Source: Bartonella sp. DB5-6 (GTDB taxonomy: Bacteria > Pseudomonadota > Alphaproteobacteria > Rhizobiales > Rhizobiaceae). Taken from it: a DNA stretch of 64,000 nucleotides. Under the pieces are notes generated by a model. The model was not told the origin of the DNA. It searched no databases and worked only from the letters and a program-made list of their open reading frames with translations. Below are positions 38,828-50,341 of the stretch, one piece after another (within the stretch, counting starts at the first letter, position 1; every line of letters begins with the position of its first letter). The stretch is taken from assembly GCF_000278115.1 (NCBI RefSeq), contig NZ_JH725118.1, forward strand, positions 89,353 through 153,352, in the 5' to 3' direction. A program made the translations under genes and the position numbers.

Positions 38828-40522
38828 ATGCACAGTGCGACAATATCCCGCTTTTTTACTCTCTTTATTGCGGGTATCATGTTGATGACTTCAGCTACCT
38901 ACAGCAAAATAAATGCCGCTATAAATACCACTTCATTTGCAGGCGCCTATTTAGCTGGAAGGGTCGCAAATCATGAAAATAAAACAGATCTTGCTATCAG
39001 TTATTTTAAACAAGCACTTGCTCATAAACCTGATAACATTGAAACACAAAAAGAGCTCCTTGAAGCCATGCTCTCCATGGGAATATTCAAAGAAGCTGTT
39101 CAGCAAGCAAAAAAATTAAAAGAACAAAATATTATAACTCCCTTTGTTTCCTTAACGTTATCGGTAGAAAGCCTTATAAAAAAAGACTACAAAAATGCCA
39201 AGCTTCTTTTGCAATTAAAAGCACCTCCAGCATCCAATAATCCAATAATTGAACTCATTGGTGCGTGGATTACATTCGGATCTGGACAAAAATCTCAAGC
39301 AATTGCTGATCTTGAAAAAATCAAAGGGCCTGATTGGTACAACCTTTTTATACATTATCATCTCGCACTCATGAGCGATCTTGCAGAACGTACACGAGAC
39401 GCAAAAAAATATTTTATTCAAGCACTCAATAACAAACAGGGAACTCTTATCGCCCCTAATACCTATGAACGTATTATAATAGCCTATGCTTCATTTCAAT
39501 TGCGCCATAAAATGCGTAACCAAGCTCTTCAAACTCTCAAACATGGAGAACAAAAGTTGTCAGGCCGAGAAACACTCAAAAACATACGAGAAAAAGTTGA
39601 AAAAAGTGCTTCCTTAGAAAAGTTCGTAAAAACACCTCAACAAGGAGCGGGAGAGGTATTGTACAACTTTGGAACAGCTCTCAACTACAAAAACTCAGGA
39701 CAAATTGCACTTATTTTCAAACAGTTATCTTTCGCCTTGTACCCTCAAAATGACGCAACATTATTTCAATTGGCAAATATTTCTACTAAATTGGGGAATC
39801 CTAATCAAGCCATTAAACTTTACCGCGCCTTACCGCATCAATCCCCTTATTATAGAGATGGACAACTTCAACTTGCATTTCTCTTTGCAAATGATGATAA
39901 TTACAATGAAGCTATCAAATTACTCTTGTCATTAAAGAAAAAATTTCCCAACGATCGCTCCATTTTGATAACGTTAGCCGCTTTTTATATACAAGATAAT
40001 AGATTTGTCGAGGCTATCCAAATTCTGAATCATGCCATTGCAAGGATAAAAAAATTTCAACGAGATGATTGGAAACTTTTTTACCAGCGCGGTATCGCTT
40101 TCGAACATTCGCAACAATGGACAAAAGCCGAAATTGATCTGCGAAAAGCACTTGAATTTTTCCCTGATCAACCGCAAATCCTTAACTATCTAGGCTATTC
40201 ACTTGTTGAACGTGGTGAAAAGCTTGAAGAATCACTCCATATGTTGCAAAAAGCCTCTACATTACAACCGCAAAATAGTTACATCCTTGATTCTCTAGGA
40301 TGGGCTTATTACAAACTTAAACAATATAACCAAGCTGTTCAAATACTAGAAAATGCTGTCAAATTACATCCTGAAGATCCAACATTAAATGATCATTTAG
40401 GTGATGCCTATTGGCAAGTTGGACGCAAACGTGAAGCAATATTTCAGTGGAATCATGCAATTGATGGGGACGCAAAAAACGCGAAGGAAATCCAAAAGAA
40501 ATTGAAATTTGGTTTGCAATAA
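38828..40522 (+). CDS. Exported tetratricopeptide repeat protein
   Basis: A 564-residue protein with a signal peptide (about 1-30) followed by TPR-like helical repeats throughout. The clearest are AGRVANHENKTDLAISYFKQAL near the start and the last four units (from FYQRGIAFEHSQQWTKAEIDLRKAL to NDHLGDAYWQVGRKREAIFQWNHA). It is probably periplasmic or attached to the outer membrane as an assembly scaffold; the partner is unknown. I choose ATG 38828, nine bases after AAGGA; an in-frame TTG at 38801 precedes that site. It follows the polyprenyl synthase gene and precedes glyQS on the same strand. Confidence 0.85.
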   Translation: MHSATISRFFTLFIAGIMLMTSATYSKINAAINTTSFAGAYLAGRVANHENKTDLAISYFKQALAHKPDNIETQKELLEAMLSMGIFKEAVQQAKKLKEQNIITPFVSLTLSVESLIKKDYKNAKLLLQLKAPPASNNPIIELIGAWITFGSGQKSQAIADLEKIKGPDWYNLFIHYHLALMSDLAERTRDAKKYFIQALNNKQGTLIAPNTYERIIIAYASFQLRHKMRNQALQTLKHGEQKLSGRETLKNIREKVEKSASLEKFVKTPQQGAGEVLYNFGTALNYKNSGQIALIFKQLSFALYPQNDATLFQLANISTKLGNPNQAIKLYRALPHQSPYYRDGQLQLAFLFANDDNYNEAIKLLLSLKKKFPNDRSILITLAAFYIQDNRFVEAIQILNHAIARIKKFQRDDWKLFYQRGIAFEHSQQWTKAEIDLRKALEFFPDQPQILNYLGYSLVERGEKLEESLHMLQKASTLQPQNSYILDSLGWAYYKLKQYNQAVQILENAVKLHPEDPTLNDHLGDAYWQVGRKREAIFQWNHAIDGDAKNAKEIQKKLKFGLQ

Positions 40523-40623
40523 ATAACGATGCTTGACCATAACCCTATGAGACAATAGACAAGTATAGAAACTGAAGTTCCTTTCGTTTTTGTCTATTGA
40601 TTAAATATTAAAGAGTATAAAGC

Positions 40624-41568
40624 GTGAAACTACCTGAACATCTTAATCCAACACGTTCTTTTCAGGGGCTTATCTTAACTTTACAAAATTATTGGGCTCA
40701 TTATGGATGCGCAATTTTGCAACCTTATGATATGGAAGTCGGGGCTGGAACTTTTCATCCGTCTACAACACTACGCTCATTGGGTCCACGCCCTTGGAAA
40801 GTGGCATACGTTCAACCTTCTCGACGCCCAACAGATGGTCGATATGGTAAAAATCCAAATCGTTTACAGCACTATTATCAATTCCAAGTTCTTCTCAAGC
40901 CTTCTCCCCCCAATTTACAAGAACTTTATATAAAGTCACTACAAGCCATTGGTCTTGATACAAAACTTCATGATATTCGCTTTGTTGAAGATGATTGGGA
41001 AAGTCCAACCTTAGGAGCTTGGGGGCTTGGGTGGGAATGTTGGTGCGATGGAATGGAAATTTCTCAATTTACTTATTTTCAACAGGTTTGTGGCATTGAG
41101 TGTGCTCCAGTTTCAGGAGAGCTCACCTACGGGCTTGAACGTCTAGCAATGTATATACAGGGTGTTGATAATGTCTATGATCTTAACTTTAATGGCTTAG
41201 ATGACGAAAACAAAATAAGTTACGGGGATATTTTTTTACAAGCAGAGCAGGAATATTCATACTACAATTTTGAGTTTGCTGATACCAAATTGCTACACCA
41301 GCATTTTATCGATGCAGAGCGCGAATGCATCGCACTTCTTGAAGCTGGAAAACCAAATCAAGAAAATGGTCTACATCTGTGTGTTTTTCCAGCTTATGAC
41401 CAATGTATTAAAGCTAGTCATATCTTTAATCTTTTGCAGGCACGTGGTGTTATTTCTGTGACTGAGCGACAAAGTTATATTCTTCGCATTCGTGATCTCG
41501 CACGCCGCTGTGGAGAAGCTTTCTTGCTCACAAAAGCCGGTCAAATACCCCCTAAAGGAGAGGCCTAA
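40624..41568 (+). CDS. glyQ: Glycyl-tRNA synthetase alpha subunit
   Basis: Catalytic subunit of the bacterial alpha2-beta2 GlyRS. The 314-residue protein has [56 protein letters not shown] and the class II block [20 protein letters not shown]. The start is GTG 40624 after a weak upstream purine stretch. It overlaps glyS by one base (TAATG), so the two subunits are translationally coupled and made in equal amounts. Confidence 0.96.
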   Translation: MKLPEHLNPTRSFQGLILTLQNYWAHYGCAILQPYDMEVGAGTFHPSTTLRSLGPRPWKVAYVQPSRRPTDGRYGKNPNRLQHYYQFQVLLKPSPPNLQELYIKSLQAIGLDTKLHDIRFVEDDWESPTLGAWGLGWECWCDGMEISQFTYFQQVCGIECAPVSGELTYGLERLAMYIQGVDNVYDLNFNGLDDENKISYGDIFLQAEQEYSYYNFEFADTKLLHQHFIDAERECIALLEAGKPNQENGLHLCVFPAYDQCIKASHIFNLLQARGVISVTERQSYILRIRDLARRCGEAFLLTKAGQIPPKGEA

Positions 41569-43790
41569 TGTCTGATCTTCTTCTGGAACTTTTTAGCGAA
41601 GAAATTCCTGCTCGGATGCAACGCAAAGCTGCTGCCGACCTCAAAAAGTCTGTTACGGATCAACTTGTAAAGGCGGGATTAACCTATAAAGCTGCTCGTG
41701 AATATTGGACACCTCGTCGGCTAACATTAGACGTACGTGGAATTTCTATGCGCTCAAAAGATATCTATGAAGAACGCAAAGGACCCAATATAAAATCACC
41801 ACAGCACGTAATTGATGGCTTCCTACGCGCGACAGGACTGAGCAACATTTCTGAGGCACACATTGCACATGATCATAAGAAAGGCGATTTTTATATCGCT
41901 AAAATCATCAAAAAAGGTCGGAATGCAGAAGAAATTATTGCCGATATTTTACCAAATATTATTCGCAACTTTCCATGGCCGAAGTCTATGCGTTGGGGTA
42001 AAGATTCAGCAAAAAGTGGAGTACTAAAGTGGATTCGATCTTTACAAAACATTCTTTGCGTTTTCGGACCAGAAATTGGTGAAACACATGTTATTCCATT
42101 TACAATTGATTCTCTCAAAAGCAATAATCTGACCTACGGTCATCGCTTCTTAAGTGAGGAGAAACCACTCCAAATTCGCCGTTTTGATGATTATATCGCC
42201 CAACTTGAAGCTCATAAAGTTATTCTCGATGCCGAAAGGCGAAAGAATATTATTTTGGCTGATGCCCAAAATCTTTGCTTTGCAAACGGTTTAGAACTGG
42301 TTCAAGATAGTGCTCTCTTAGAAGAAGTTGCTGGACTTGTTGAATGGCCTGTTGTTCTTATGGGTAATTTTGACAAATCTTTCCTTGATATCCCTCCAGA
42401 AATCATTCGCTTGACCATTCGAGCCCATCAAAAATGTTTTGTAACCCGTAAACAGGGCGAAAAGAACAAGCTCTCTCATCATTTTATTCTCGTTGCTAAT
42501 ATCCTTGCAAATGATGAAGGCAAAGAAATTTCTAAAGGAAATAGTAAAGTTGTCTGTGCTCGTCTTTCCGATGCGCTCTATTTTTGGCAGACAGACCAGC
42601 ATAATTTGCCCGATATCAAGCAATTGGAATCTTCTGCAAAAAAATTTGATCTTGATTTAAAGAAACCTCTCGATCAAAGGATGGCACGACTTGATCATTT
42701 AAATGTAACTTTCCATGCAAAATTAGGTACACAAGGTGCAAGAGTAGAACGAATTGCTATCATGGCACAAAAAATTGCTCCTTTAGTGCAAGCAAATCCT
42801 CTCTTAGCTAAACGTGCAGCAGTACTCGCAAAAGCTGATTTGCAAACAGAAGTAGTTGGAGAATTTTCTGAACTGCAAGGACTCATGGGACGAAAATATG
42901 CTCTTCTTCAGGGAGAAAATCCTCGCGTAGCTGAAGCAATCGAAGACCACTATAAACCTCTAGGACCAACAGACCGTGTTCCACAAGAACCTCTTGCTAT
43001 AACAATTGCTCTGGCTGATAAAATTGATACGCTCATTGGTTTTTGGCTCATTAATGAAAAACCAACCGGTTCAAAAGATCCTTATGCGTTAAGACGAGCA
43101 GCATTAGGAATTATTAAGCTTGTGCTTTCGCGTGACTGGAAAATCAATCTTATGCCACTGTTTAATTTGGCAACAAATCTTTTTTTACAACAAAAAATAA
43201 AACATGAAATATCCCCAATAGAAACTGAACAGTCGCAGAATATACTTCCAGAAAAAGTACAATATGTTTTAACAGACTTGTTGTCCTTTTTTCATGAACG
43301 TTTGAAAATCTATCTAAAAGAAGAAGGTGCCCGTTATGATGCTATTGAAGCAGTCTTAAACAAAGATGCTGATGACTTTTTATTAGTCACGCGTCGTGTC
43401 GAAGCACTTATTGCCTTTATCAATACAAGTGATGGAAGCAGCTTTTTGGCCGCTGCAAAACGCACTGTAAATATTCTTGAAAATGCATTCCCAAAAGGCA
43501 CAATAATAGCAAACGAAATTACTCCTGAACTCTTTATTGAAACAGAAGAAAAACAGCTTTATCAAGAAATCATTGAGGTAGAAAAAAAAGTTCGTGATCA
43601 CATCAATACAACAAATTTATCAGGTGCACTCACTACGCTAGCGCCACTTGGGAAACTTATCGATATATTTTTCGAAAAAGTATTGGTGAATGATAAAAAT
43701 CCTGATATTCGCGCTAACCGCCTTACTCTTCTCAAACGTATCCATACCATTACAGAAGCAGTAGCAGATTTCTCAAAACTTGTAGTCTAA
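41568..43790 (+). CDS. glyS: Glycyl-tRNA synthetase beta subunit
   Basis: A 740-residue tRNA-recognition subunit of GlyRS. It opens [18 protein letters not shown], followed by the B3/B4-like and HD-like regions ([32 protein letters not shown]) and a C-terminal anticodon-binding DALR-like part ([17 protein letters not shown]). Length is slightly above that in enteric bacteria, as usual in rhizobia. It is convergent with the F0 ATPase operon across a 629-base gap. Confidence 0.96.
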   Translation: MSDLLLELFSEEIPARMQRKAAADLKKSVTDQLVKAGLTYKAAREYWTPRRLTLDVRGISMRSKDIYEERKGPNIKSPQHVIDGFLRATGLSNISEAHIAHDHKKGDFYIAKIIKKGRNAEEIIADILPNIIRNFPWPKSMRWGKDSAKSGVLKWIRSLQNILCVFGPEIGETHVIPFTIDSLKSNNLTYGHRFLSEEKPLQIRRFDDYIAQLEAHKVILDAERRKNIILADAQNLCFANGLELVQDSALLEEVAGLVEWPVVLMGNFDKSFLDIPPEIIRLTIRAHQKCFVTRKQGEKNKLSHHFILVANILANDEGKEISKGNSKVVCARLSDALYFWQTDQHNLPDIKQLESSAKKFDLDLKKPLDQRMARLDHLNVTFHAKLGTQGARVERIAIMAQKIAPLVQANPLLAKRAAVLAKADLQTEVVGEFSELQGLMGRKYALLQGENPRVAEAIEDHYKPLGPTDRVPQEPLAITIALADKIDTLIGFWLINEKPTGSKDPYALRRAALGIIKLVLSRDWKINLMPLFNLATNLFLQQKIKHEISPIETEQSQNILPEKVQYVLTDLLSFFHERLKIYLKEEGARYDAIEAVLNKDADDFLLVTRRVEALIAFINTSDGSSFLAAAKRTVNILENAFPKGTIIANEITPELFIETEEKQLYQEIIEVEKKVRDHINTTNLSGALTTLAPLGKLIDIFFEKVLVNDKNPDIRANRLTLLKRIHTITEAVADFSKLVV

Positions 43791-44419
43791 AATTTAAACA
43801 TTCTCTAAATAAAAAATGATGAAGATAAAATTTCTCTACTTGCTGTTATTAAATATTAAAAAATATTATGGGAAAATTCCAGCATGAATTTTGGTACAAT
43901 TCTAAAAGCAGTTGTAGAATTTGTAATGTAAATATTACTTTATGATAACTGCTCAAAAAGTTGTGTAATTATCAAACAACAAGATATTGGCTTATAATGG
44001 TATTTCATCGTTTTACATATTCTATGAGAAACATCAAATATAGTAAGAACTCCCTATGAATAACAAAACGTTTATTTTTACTTCACAGCAGCGCATAGGG
44101 AAAAACTATTTGAAAATAGCAAATACACTTCCCATGAACCGCTTAAATGCAAGAACAGCCACAACATTTCAAGCTAATAAATTAAAATAATGATACTAAC
44201 TTGTAGTATTTATGAGCATAAAAAATAATAGCGTCCTACAGATCTTGCGTTATACCATCCATGACAGTGTCACAAGATAAACTTGAGGACAAGGTAGAGC
44301 ATTTCTCTAAACTAAGTGCGAAAATTAGTAGTACGAGAAAAATCTGAAAAAGATAAAACACCCAATATTAAAAAGGCACTATGCTGTTAAAATTAAATAC
44401 TCCAAACTGCCATTAATCA
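43791..44419. other. Intergenic stretch between glyS and atpF
   Basis: 629 bases between convergent operons. A 44-codon frame at 44056-44190 (MNNKTFIFTSQQR) has no good RBS and no recognisable features, so I do not call it. No strong terminator hairpin was found for either side. Confidence 0.4.
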
Positions 44420-44914
44420 TTAATTAAGATATGCTTTCATTTTGGTAAGAAATTCTTCACCAAGAGACTCTTTAATAAGTTCATTCGCTTTATTAGAATC
44501 TAATTCTTTTGCTATAAGTGTACGTGCAGCAGAAACTGCTAAATCGATAGCAGATGAAGAAACCATACGTATTGCATGAGCTTCTGCTTGAGCAATTTTT
44601 TGCTCTGCTAACTTATTGCGATTCCTTACATATTCTTCCGTTTTTGTACGAGCCTGAGCGATAATAGCTGCAACTTCATGCTTAGCTGCTGCAATAATCT
44701 CTTGGGCATCCTTCTCTGCTTCTGCGTGTTTGCGCTGATATTCAGCCAGCACCTCCTGTGCCTCTTCACGAAGACGCAGAGCTTCATCAAGCTCCTCTTT
44801 GATACGCTTTGCTCGTGCATCAAGATGGTGTACAATCATCTGTGGAATTTTGAAATAAACCAAAAGAGCTAGAAAAAGAATTAACCCAACAAAAGCCCAA
44901 AAAGTATCAGTCAT
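44420..44914 (-). CDS. atpF: ATP synthase F0 subunit b
   Basis: Peripheral-stalk subunit, 164 residues: one N-terminal membrane helix (FWAFVGLILFLALLVYF) then a long charged coiled coil (ARAKRIKEELDEALRLREEAQEVLAEYQRKHAEAE) and a delta-binding C-terminus. It is last in the atpI-B-E-F'-F operon, 11 bases after the b' gene. Alphaproteobacteria keep separate b and b' and an F0 operon apart from F1, as seen here. Confidence 0.95.
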   Translation of the reverse strand: MTDTFWAFVGLILFLALLVYFKIPQMIVHHLDARAKRIKEELDEALRLREEAQEVLAEYQRKHAEAEKDAQEIIAAAKHEVAAIIAQARTKTEEYVRNRNKLAEQKIAQAEAHAIRMVSSSAIDLAVSAARTLIAKELDSNKANELIKESLGEEFLTKMKAYLN

Positions 44915-44925
44915 TCTTGTATCCT

Positions 44926-45492
44926 TCAGTAATCAGCAACTTTAATAACTGAACGAACAGCCTCTTTGCTCATATTAACATCAGTCAATTTTTTCACGAT
45001 TTCAAGAGCTACTTCTTCGGCAATAGAGCCAACATTTTGCATAGCCTTATCACGAATCTTTATTATCTGTTTTTCAGCATCTGCTAACTTTTTTCCTAAA
45101 CTTTCTTCAATTTCCTTTTGTTCAAGCTCTATCTTTTCTTTTAACTCTTCACTCGCCACTTGCGCTATATCATGAGCCCGCAAACGAGCCTCAGCCAATT
45201 TCCGCTCGTAAATTTCAACTACGGTATCTGCTTCCTGCTTCATACGCATTGCCTGATCTAAATCAGATGCGATTCGATCTCGACGTATTTCAATAACACC
45301 ACCAATACGCGGTACAATTACACGAGAGATAAAGAGATAAAAAAAACCAAAAGAAATTGCCAGCCAAAAAAAGTGCGAACCAAAATACACAAAATCAAAA
45401 GGCGGAAACACACGATCCGCATGCTCTGCCATATTCTTGATATGTTCTATAGGCGTTTCAGTAGTCTGTGCATAAGCGTTGGAAACAAACAT
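44926..45492 (-). CDS. atpG: ATP synthase F0 subunit b'
   Basis: The second, diverged b-type subunit (b'), 188 residues, forming a heterodimeric stalk with subunit b. The N-terminal 30 residues ([14 protein letters not shown]) look like a leader-type extension, followed by a membrane helix ([16 protein letters not shown]) and a coiled coil with [25 protein letters not shown]. Naming varies (atpF', atpG, atpX). It lies between atpE and atpF. Confidence 0.93.
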   Translation of the reverse strand: MFVSNAYAQTTETPIEHIKNMAEHADRVFPPFDFVYFGSHFFWLAISFGFFYLFISRVIVPRIGGVIEIRRDRIASDLDQAMRMKQEADTVVEIYERKLAEARLRAHDIAQVASEELKEKIELEQKEIEESLGKKLADAEKQIIKIRDKAMQNVGSIAEEVALEIVKKLTDVNMSKEAVRSVIKVADY

Positions 45493-45626
45493 TTTCTTTC
45501 ATCTTTCAAAAAACTTATTAAAGCCCCCCAACAACCGATGACAATCAACTAACGCTCTTTCCGTTAAGAAAAAAGGGGGATACCTGCCTCTCTTTATAGA
45601 AAACAAGAAACCCCTTAAGACAATAA

Positions 45627-45857
45627 TCAAACCCCAAAAAGAAGCAACAAAGCAATGAGCAATGAAAAAATACCCAAAGCTTCCGTCACAGCAAAACCAA
45701 AGACGAGACGACCAAACTGACTATCTGCTGCTGATGGATTGCGTAATGCCCCAGAAAGATAGCTACCAAAAATATTTCCAAGGCCCAAAGCTGTCCCCGC
45801 CATACCAAAGCAAGCGAGACCAGCGCCAATATATTTTGCTGCAAGCACTAATTCCAT
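45627..45857 (-). CDS. atpE: ATP synthase F0 subunit c
   Basis: The rotor-ring proteolipid, 76 residues and two membrane helices. The polar loop RNP is in SGALRNPSAADSQFGRL and the proton-binding carboxylate is the glutamate in FAVTEALGIFSLL. The N-terminal helix has the tight-packing glycine pattern GAGLACFGMAGTALGLG. A purine-rich RBS (AGGAG) precedes the ATG. Confidence 0.96.
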   Translation of the reverse strand: MELVLAAKYIGAGLACFGMAGTALGLGNIFGSYLSGALRNPSAADSQFGRLVFGFAVTEALGIFSLLIALLLLFGV

Positions 45858-45910
45858 ATTATTCTCCTTTTAGCGAAATTATACTATTCGACGGAAAACC
45901 GCCAATTTCA

Positions 45911-46669
45911 TTAATGTCCTGGATGAACTGCATCATTAAGATACATACAAGTCAGAACCGTAAAGACATAAGCCTGAAGAAATGCAACCAAAAATTCAAG
46001 AGCAGTAATCGCTACGGTCATGACAAGCGGCAAAACCGAACCACCAACACCTACAATCCCTACCCCAATCATTGAAACAATAAAACCAGAAAATACTTTG
46101 AGAGTAATATGACCAGCAAGCATATTAGCAAAAAGACGAAGTGAAAGACTAATAGGACGAGAAAGAAACGAAATAACCTCAATCATCGTAACCAGAGGCA
46201 AAACCACAACAGGCACACCACTGGGAACAAACAATCTCAAAAAACTGACTCCATGCTTATAAAAACCATAACCAATCACTGTCAAAATTACTACCATAGC
46301 CAATGAGAACGTAATCATAATCTGAGAGGTAATTGTATAAAAATAGGGGAAAAGACCAATAAAGTTAGCAACCAAAATAAAAGTAAACAAGGAAAAAACT
46401 AAAGGAAAAAATTTCATTCCCTGCACACCAGATGATTCTCGTAAAGTCGACGCTACAAATTCATACGCAACTTCTGAAAAAGACTGCATTCGCGTTGGAA
46501 CTAGCCCACGACTTGATGATGAAATGAAGAGAAAAACTGAAGTTACAACAACTGTAGCTACTATAAAAAATGATACATTTGTAAACGATAAATCCATATC
46601 TCCTATGGAAATCTTTATCAGCCGCGAAACCTCAAATTGATGGATAGGATCTGGAGCGTGTGATGTCAC
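45911..46669 (-). CDS. atpB: ATP synthase F0 subunit a
   Basis: Proton-channel subunit, 252 residues with about six membrane helices. The essential arginine is in [14 protein letters not shown] and the C-terminal helix [20 protein letters not shown] carries the conserved polar residues. The start is GTG 46669, five bases after GAGG, and the gene begins a few bases after atpI. The N-terminus [12 protein letters not shown] is typical of the alphaproteobacterial form. Confidence 0.95.
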   Translation of the reverse strand: MTSHAPDPIHQFEVSRLIKISIGDMDLSFTNVSFFIVATVVVTSVFLFISSSSRGLVPTRMQSFSEVAYEFVASTLRESSGVQGMKFFPLVFSLFTFILVANFIGLFPYFYTITSQIMITFSLAMVVILTVIGYGFYKHGVSFLRLFVPSGVPVVVLPLVTMIEVISFLSRPISLSLRLFANMLAGHITLKVFSGFIVSMIGVGIVGVGGSVLPLVMTVAITALEFLVAFLQAYVFTVLTCMYLNDAVHPGH

Positions 46670-46676
46670 TTCAACC

Positions 46677-47102
46677 TCATTTATCGGACCTCTTATCGGT
46701 CCCTTTATCTGGGCGCAATACGCCTTTTTTCCTTAATCGACTGTAAGGGATATACCCCACAGTTCGAAGAACACTCAATACACCAGCAGCAAATCCAAGA
46801 AAAAGAAAAAACACCAACCCCCATGGTAATGAACCTGCTAACTTATCAAATCCCAACCCCAAAACAACGCTTACAATAATACTCGCCAGAAACTCACTGG
46901 AAAGCTTAATCGCATGCGCTACCCTCCCTTGTGACTCTCCTCCCTCATTCTCGCACTTCTGCTTCTCTAATGCTTTCTTACGCATTAAAGCTCTACCTAA
47001 ATTTTCACTCCGACATTCTAAATCCTCTGAATGAAAGCGCCCCCCTTGCTCTTTTTCTTCAGCTCCTTCCCGTGGTACAACGGGCTCACCGCCCTCCACC
47101 AT
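46677..47102 (-). CDS. atpI: AtpI-family F0 accessory protein
   Basis: A 141-residue protein with a charged N-terminal half and two membrane helices (about 75-97 and 100-122) containing the AtpI glycine pattern GLGFDKLAG and [17 protein letters not shown]. AtpI assists c-ring assembly or Mg handling in other bacteria. The start is ATG 47102 (MVEGGEPVV), six bases after AAGGAG; an upstream TTG lies before that site. First gene of the F0 operon. Confidence 0.88.
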   Translation of the reverse strand: MVEGGEPVVPREGAEEKEQGGRFHSEDLECRSENLGRALMRKKALEKQKCENEGGESQGRVAHAIKLSSEFLASIIVSVVLGLGFDKLAGSLPWGLVFFLFLGFAAGVLSVLRTVGYIPYSRLRKKGVLRPDKGTDKRSDK

Positions 47103-47744
47103 AATTGGCTCCTTAGTCAAAAAGCAAAGTAAAAACGTATCTCATAAAATCTTGGACATCATATTGTTCCTGAATTTATTCGTCAAGACGCTAAAAGAAA
47201 TCTATCACAATTTATCGCATGAATAACGTATCTTTCAATTTTATACATCCAATTACTAATGCACCTTAAAACAATCAGTCTCACCTGCAAATAATATGTT
47301 TCCACCTTACCTCTAGCAACCCATATCTGCTCTCACGCCGCAGCTCTAAAAACATTCTGGGAAAATATCCTCCTCAACAAGCCAAATATTGTACATTTCA
47401 TCCATCATTAGTAAATAGACTATCATCGATGATGACTTCTACATCTTTTAATGCATAACATAGCTCTACAATTTAATATCCGTTATACAGTAAGATTACG
47501 TAAATAGGATTTTAAACACAAGTTCTAAACTACTTTGTATAACTGTAATCAACTTTTTCAGTCCTTCTCCTTGTACTTGAAATATTAATAAATGAAAAAA
47601 TAGTTTTGTTTTTTATTTGCATAGTCCGCCGCAAATTAGCATCTGACCTACAATTTCATAGATATTAAGTTTTCCTTTACGCAAGCCAGCAAAATATTCT
47701 TTGCTTGGCGCTAGTTGTTATAACTACTCTTGCATTAGGATAAT
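47103..47744. other. Intergenic stretch upstream of the F0 operon
   Basis: 642 bases between der and atpI, both on the minus strand. It must contain the F0 operon promoter, but several AT-rich hexamer pairs are possible and none stands out. No coding frame is supported. Confidence 0.4.
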
Positions 47745-49172
47745 TCATGTCTTTCCGGAGCGTGCTGCAAAAGGATTATCAGATGCTCGTAATGATATGC
47801 GAATTGGTACACCAAACATATCAAATGTATCACGTAATTCATTGGAAAGGTAACGTACATATGATTGAGGCATTACCTTTGGTCGTGAACAAGAAATCAC
47901 AAATCCAGGAGGACGTGTTTTAACCTGTGTTATATATTTAACCTTAAGGCGGCGCCCCGAAATCGCAGGTGGTGGGTGATGCGTAACAACCGTTTCAAGC
48001 CATCTGTTTAATTTAGCCGTAGAAATACGGCGGTTCCATACACAGTGCATTATCATGACATTTTCCATCAGTTTATCAATGCCTTGACCATATTGACCCG
48101 ATAAAGGGATAGCTCTCAAACCACGAACCTGAGGGAGAAGACGAGTACATTTTTCATGCAAATCAATTAATGTTGCCTGCCTATTTTCAATAAGATCCCA
48201 TTTATTAAAAGCAATAAGCGGAACCCGTCCTTCACGAATCACAAGATCAACAATTTGTAAATCCTGCTTTTCAAAAGGCGCAGTTGCATCAAAAACGATC
48301 ACTACAACCTCTGCGAAACGAATTGCACGTAAAGTATCCGCAACGGAAAGTTTTTCTAATTTTTCTTGAATTTTTGATTTTCGACGCAAGCCTGCAGTAT
48401 CAAAAAGCTTAACATGACGACCGTTCCATTCCCAATCTACAGAAATGGAATCGCGTGTAAGCCCCGCTTCAGGCCCTGTCAACAAACGATCCTGTCCTAA
48501 CATCCTATTGATGAGGGTTGATTTTCCTGTATTTGGACGACCAGCAACCGCAATTCGGATGGGTTTACTTTCATCGTAAACAGAGTCCTCTTCCTCAAAA
48601 TCATCCACATCATAACCAACAGATACAGGCTGTACAGCAGTATGTTCTTCTTTGATCCTACTCTTTAAAGCTTTCTCTTTACCAATAGCATCGATAATTG
48701 CATCACGAAGATCTGAAAGACCTAAACCATGTTCAGCAGATATTGGGCAAGGTTCCCCCAAACCTAATGACCACGCTTCATACTCTCCTCCCATGGCTGC
48801 TTTTGATTCGGACTTATTAGCAACAAGCACAATCGGTTTTCCTGACTTGCGAACCAATGAAGCAAAATTTAAATCACTCGGCGTTACTCCACTCTTTGCA
48901 TCAAACATGAATAAAATGAGATCCGCTTCATCAACGGCAACCTTTGTGTGAGAGCGCATACGACCTTCAAGTGTATGATCACCTGCTTCTTCCAGCCCAG
49001 CCGTATCAATTACATCAAAACGCAGATCTTGAAGTTTTGCCGCATGAATACGCCTATCACGAGTCACACCTGGCTTATCATCAACCAAAGCCAATTTTTG
49101 CCCAACCAAACGATTAAAGAGTGTTGACTTCCCAACATTGGGGCGACCAACTATAGCAATGGTAAGGCTCAT
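47745..49172 (-). CDS. der: Ribosome-associated GTPase Der (EngA)
   Basis: Essential 50S-assembly GTPase with two tandem G domains and a KH-like C-terminal domain. G1 motifs are GRPNVGKS and DTAGLEE in the first domain, and GRPNTGKS and [16 protein letters not shown] in the second. NKSE and NKWD are the base-recognition motifs. The C-terminus contains [20 protein letters not shown] start at ATG 49172 ([12 protein letters not shown], 475 residues), eight bases after AAGGA; the open frame extends 15 codons further without support. It overlaps nothing and follows the TPR gene directly. Confidence 0.95.
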   Translation of the reverse strand: MSLTIAIVGRPNVGKSTLFNRLVGQKLALVDDKPGVTRDRRIHAAKLQDLRFDVIDTAGLEEAGDHTLEGRMRSHTKVAVDEADLILFMFDAKSGVTPSDLNFASLVRKSGKPIVLVANKSESKAAMGGEYEAWSLGLGEPCPISAEHGLGLSDLRDAIIDAIGKEKALKSRIKEEHTAVQPVSVGYDVDDFEEEDSVYDESKPIRIAVAGRPNTGKSTLINRMLGQDRLLTGPEAGLTRDSISVDWEWNGRHVKLFDTAGLRRKSKIQEKLEKLSVADTLRAIRFAEVVVIVFDATAPFEKQDLQIVDLVIREGRVPLIAFNKWDLIENRQATLIDLHEKCTRLLPQVRGLRAIPLSGQYGQGIDKLMENVMIMHCVWNRRISTAKLNRWLETVVTHHPPPAISGRRLKVKYITQVKTRPPGFVISCSRPKVMPQSYVRYLSNELRDTFDMFGVPIRISLRASDNPFAARSGKT

Positions 49173-49176
49173 AAAT

Positions 49177-49848
49177 TTATTCCTTATTTGCCTTGCCTTC
49201 AGCTTGCATAAGCTCAAGCATAATCCGAGCTCGATCTGTTATTTTTAATCCGAGCGCACCTTCTTTAGAAATCTTTCGAAAATAATCAACTGCCTCATCT
49301 ATTTTATCCGCTTTATATGCTGCTAAACCCAAAACCTCTCTAGCAGACATCCGCATAGGATCAATATCATTTTCCATATCTTTGACGCGCTTTTTGACAT
49401 CATCTAAGGTCCCTGTATCAACCAAAATATAAGCTGCCCGAATTTTTGCAACTTTCCGCAAAATTTGCGGTGCTTTTTCATCGTCCGCGACAGAATCAAA
49501 GACCTCCACTGATTTGACAACATCACCTTGTTCCATGAGTAAAGAAGCCTCACGCAAACGAGCCAGAAAAGGATACCCTCCAAAGTTAGAGACTTTAACA
49601 CTTTCCAATTGCTTCATAGCTTCATCAAAATGACGTGTATCCGCAAAATCAAGGCTTTTTACAAATGCATCACCAATATATCCAGCTTTCTTTATTTGCT
49701 CATGATGATAAATTTGATAAATGACGATCATCAGGACAAAAATAATGGCAGCAACAACAACCGAAATACCATAACGTCTCCAAAACGCAAGAGCTTTTTC
49801 CTGACGAAATTCAGCATTAACTTCAGCAATAAAACTATCATATGACAT
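49177..49848 (-). CDS. YfgM-like membrane-anchored TPR protein
   Basis: A 223-residue protein with a short cytoplasmic N-terminus, one membrane helix (about 28-47, [20 protein letters not shown]) and a periplasmic helical-repeat domain of the YfgM/TPR_21 type ([43 protein letters not shown]). YfgM in Escherichia coli is a Sec-translocon accessory factor encoded next to bamB and der. Here der follows directly and no bamB is present between them. Confidence 0.85.
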   Translation of the reverse strand: MSYDSFIAEVNAEFRQEKALAFWRRYGISVVVAAIIFVLMIVIYQIYHHEQIKKAGYIGDAFVKSLDFADTRHFDEAMKQLESVKVSNFGGYPFLARLREASLLMEQGDVVKSVEVFDSVADDEKAPQILRKVAKIRAAYILVDTGTLDDVKKRVKDMENDIDPMRMSAREVLGLAAYKADKIDEAVDYFRKISKEGALGLKITDRARIMLELMQAEGKANKE

Positions 49849-50341
49849 GGTTCATACCTTGGAAAAAATTTACTTTCTGTGCTTTTACGCGTAAATAGAC
49901 AAAGATGGTAGCCCTAATCAACCAAAAAACCTAAAATTACGAGCTCATTAATTTCAAATAGATGCATATCTGAATCGCTTGAACTTTTGCAACTGTATCA
50001 ACAAAAAACGATATAATTGCTTTTTAGTTCATATTATAGTTTTTACATCTCTTTAAAATTTTGTAAAAAAATTATCACAGCCTTAACATCCACCATACAT
50101 ACTTGCCTATAATCTCAAGAGCTATTTGTGCTCCCCTCCTCGTTGTATGACAGAAATCTCTCTTTAAAAATCTTAAAAGCAATGATTACATTGTACTTTT
50201 CAAAATTCTCAGTTGTATAATTACTTAAACAATAGGAAACCAATTCATAAAAAAATCTTTTACAAGAAGTGTATCTCTGCAATTTAGCTTCATTCGATTG
50301 ACAACCTTTTGTAATTGATACTTACGGTATCTGAAAATGTT
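49849..50341. other. Intergenic stretch between the SLC13-type gene and the YfgM-like gene
   Basis: 493 bases carrying the promoter of the yfgM-der unit and the 3' region of the permease gene. No gene or strong structure is visible. Confidence 0.4.

Noticed and set aside
44056-44190. A 44-codon frame between glyS and atpF
   Set aside because: Weak RBS, no recognisable feature, AT-rich surroundings.
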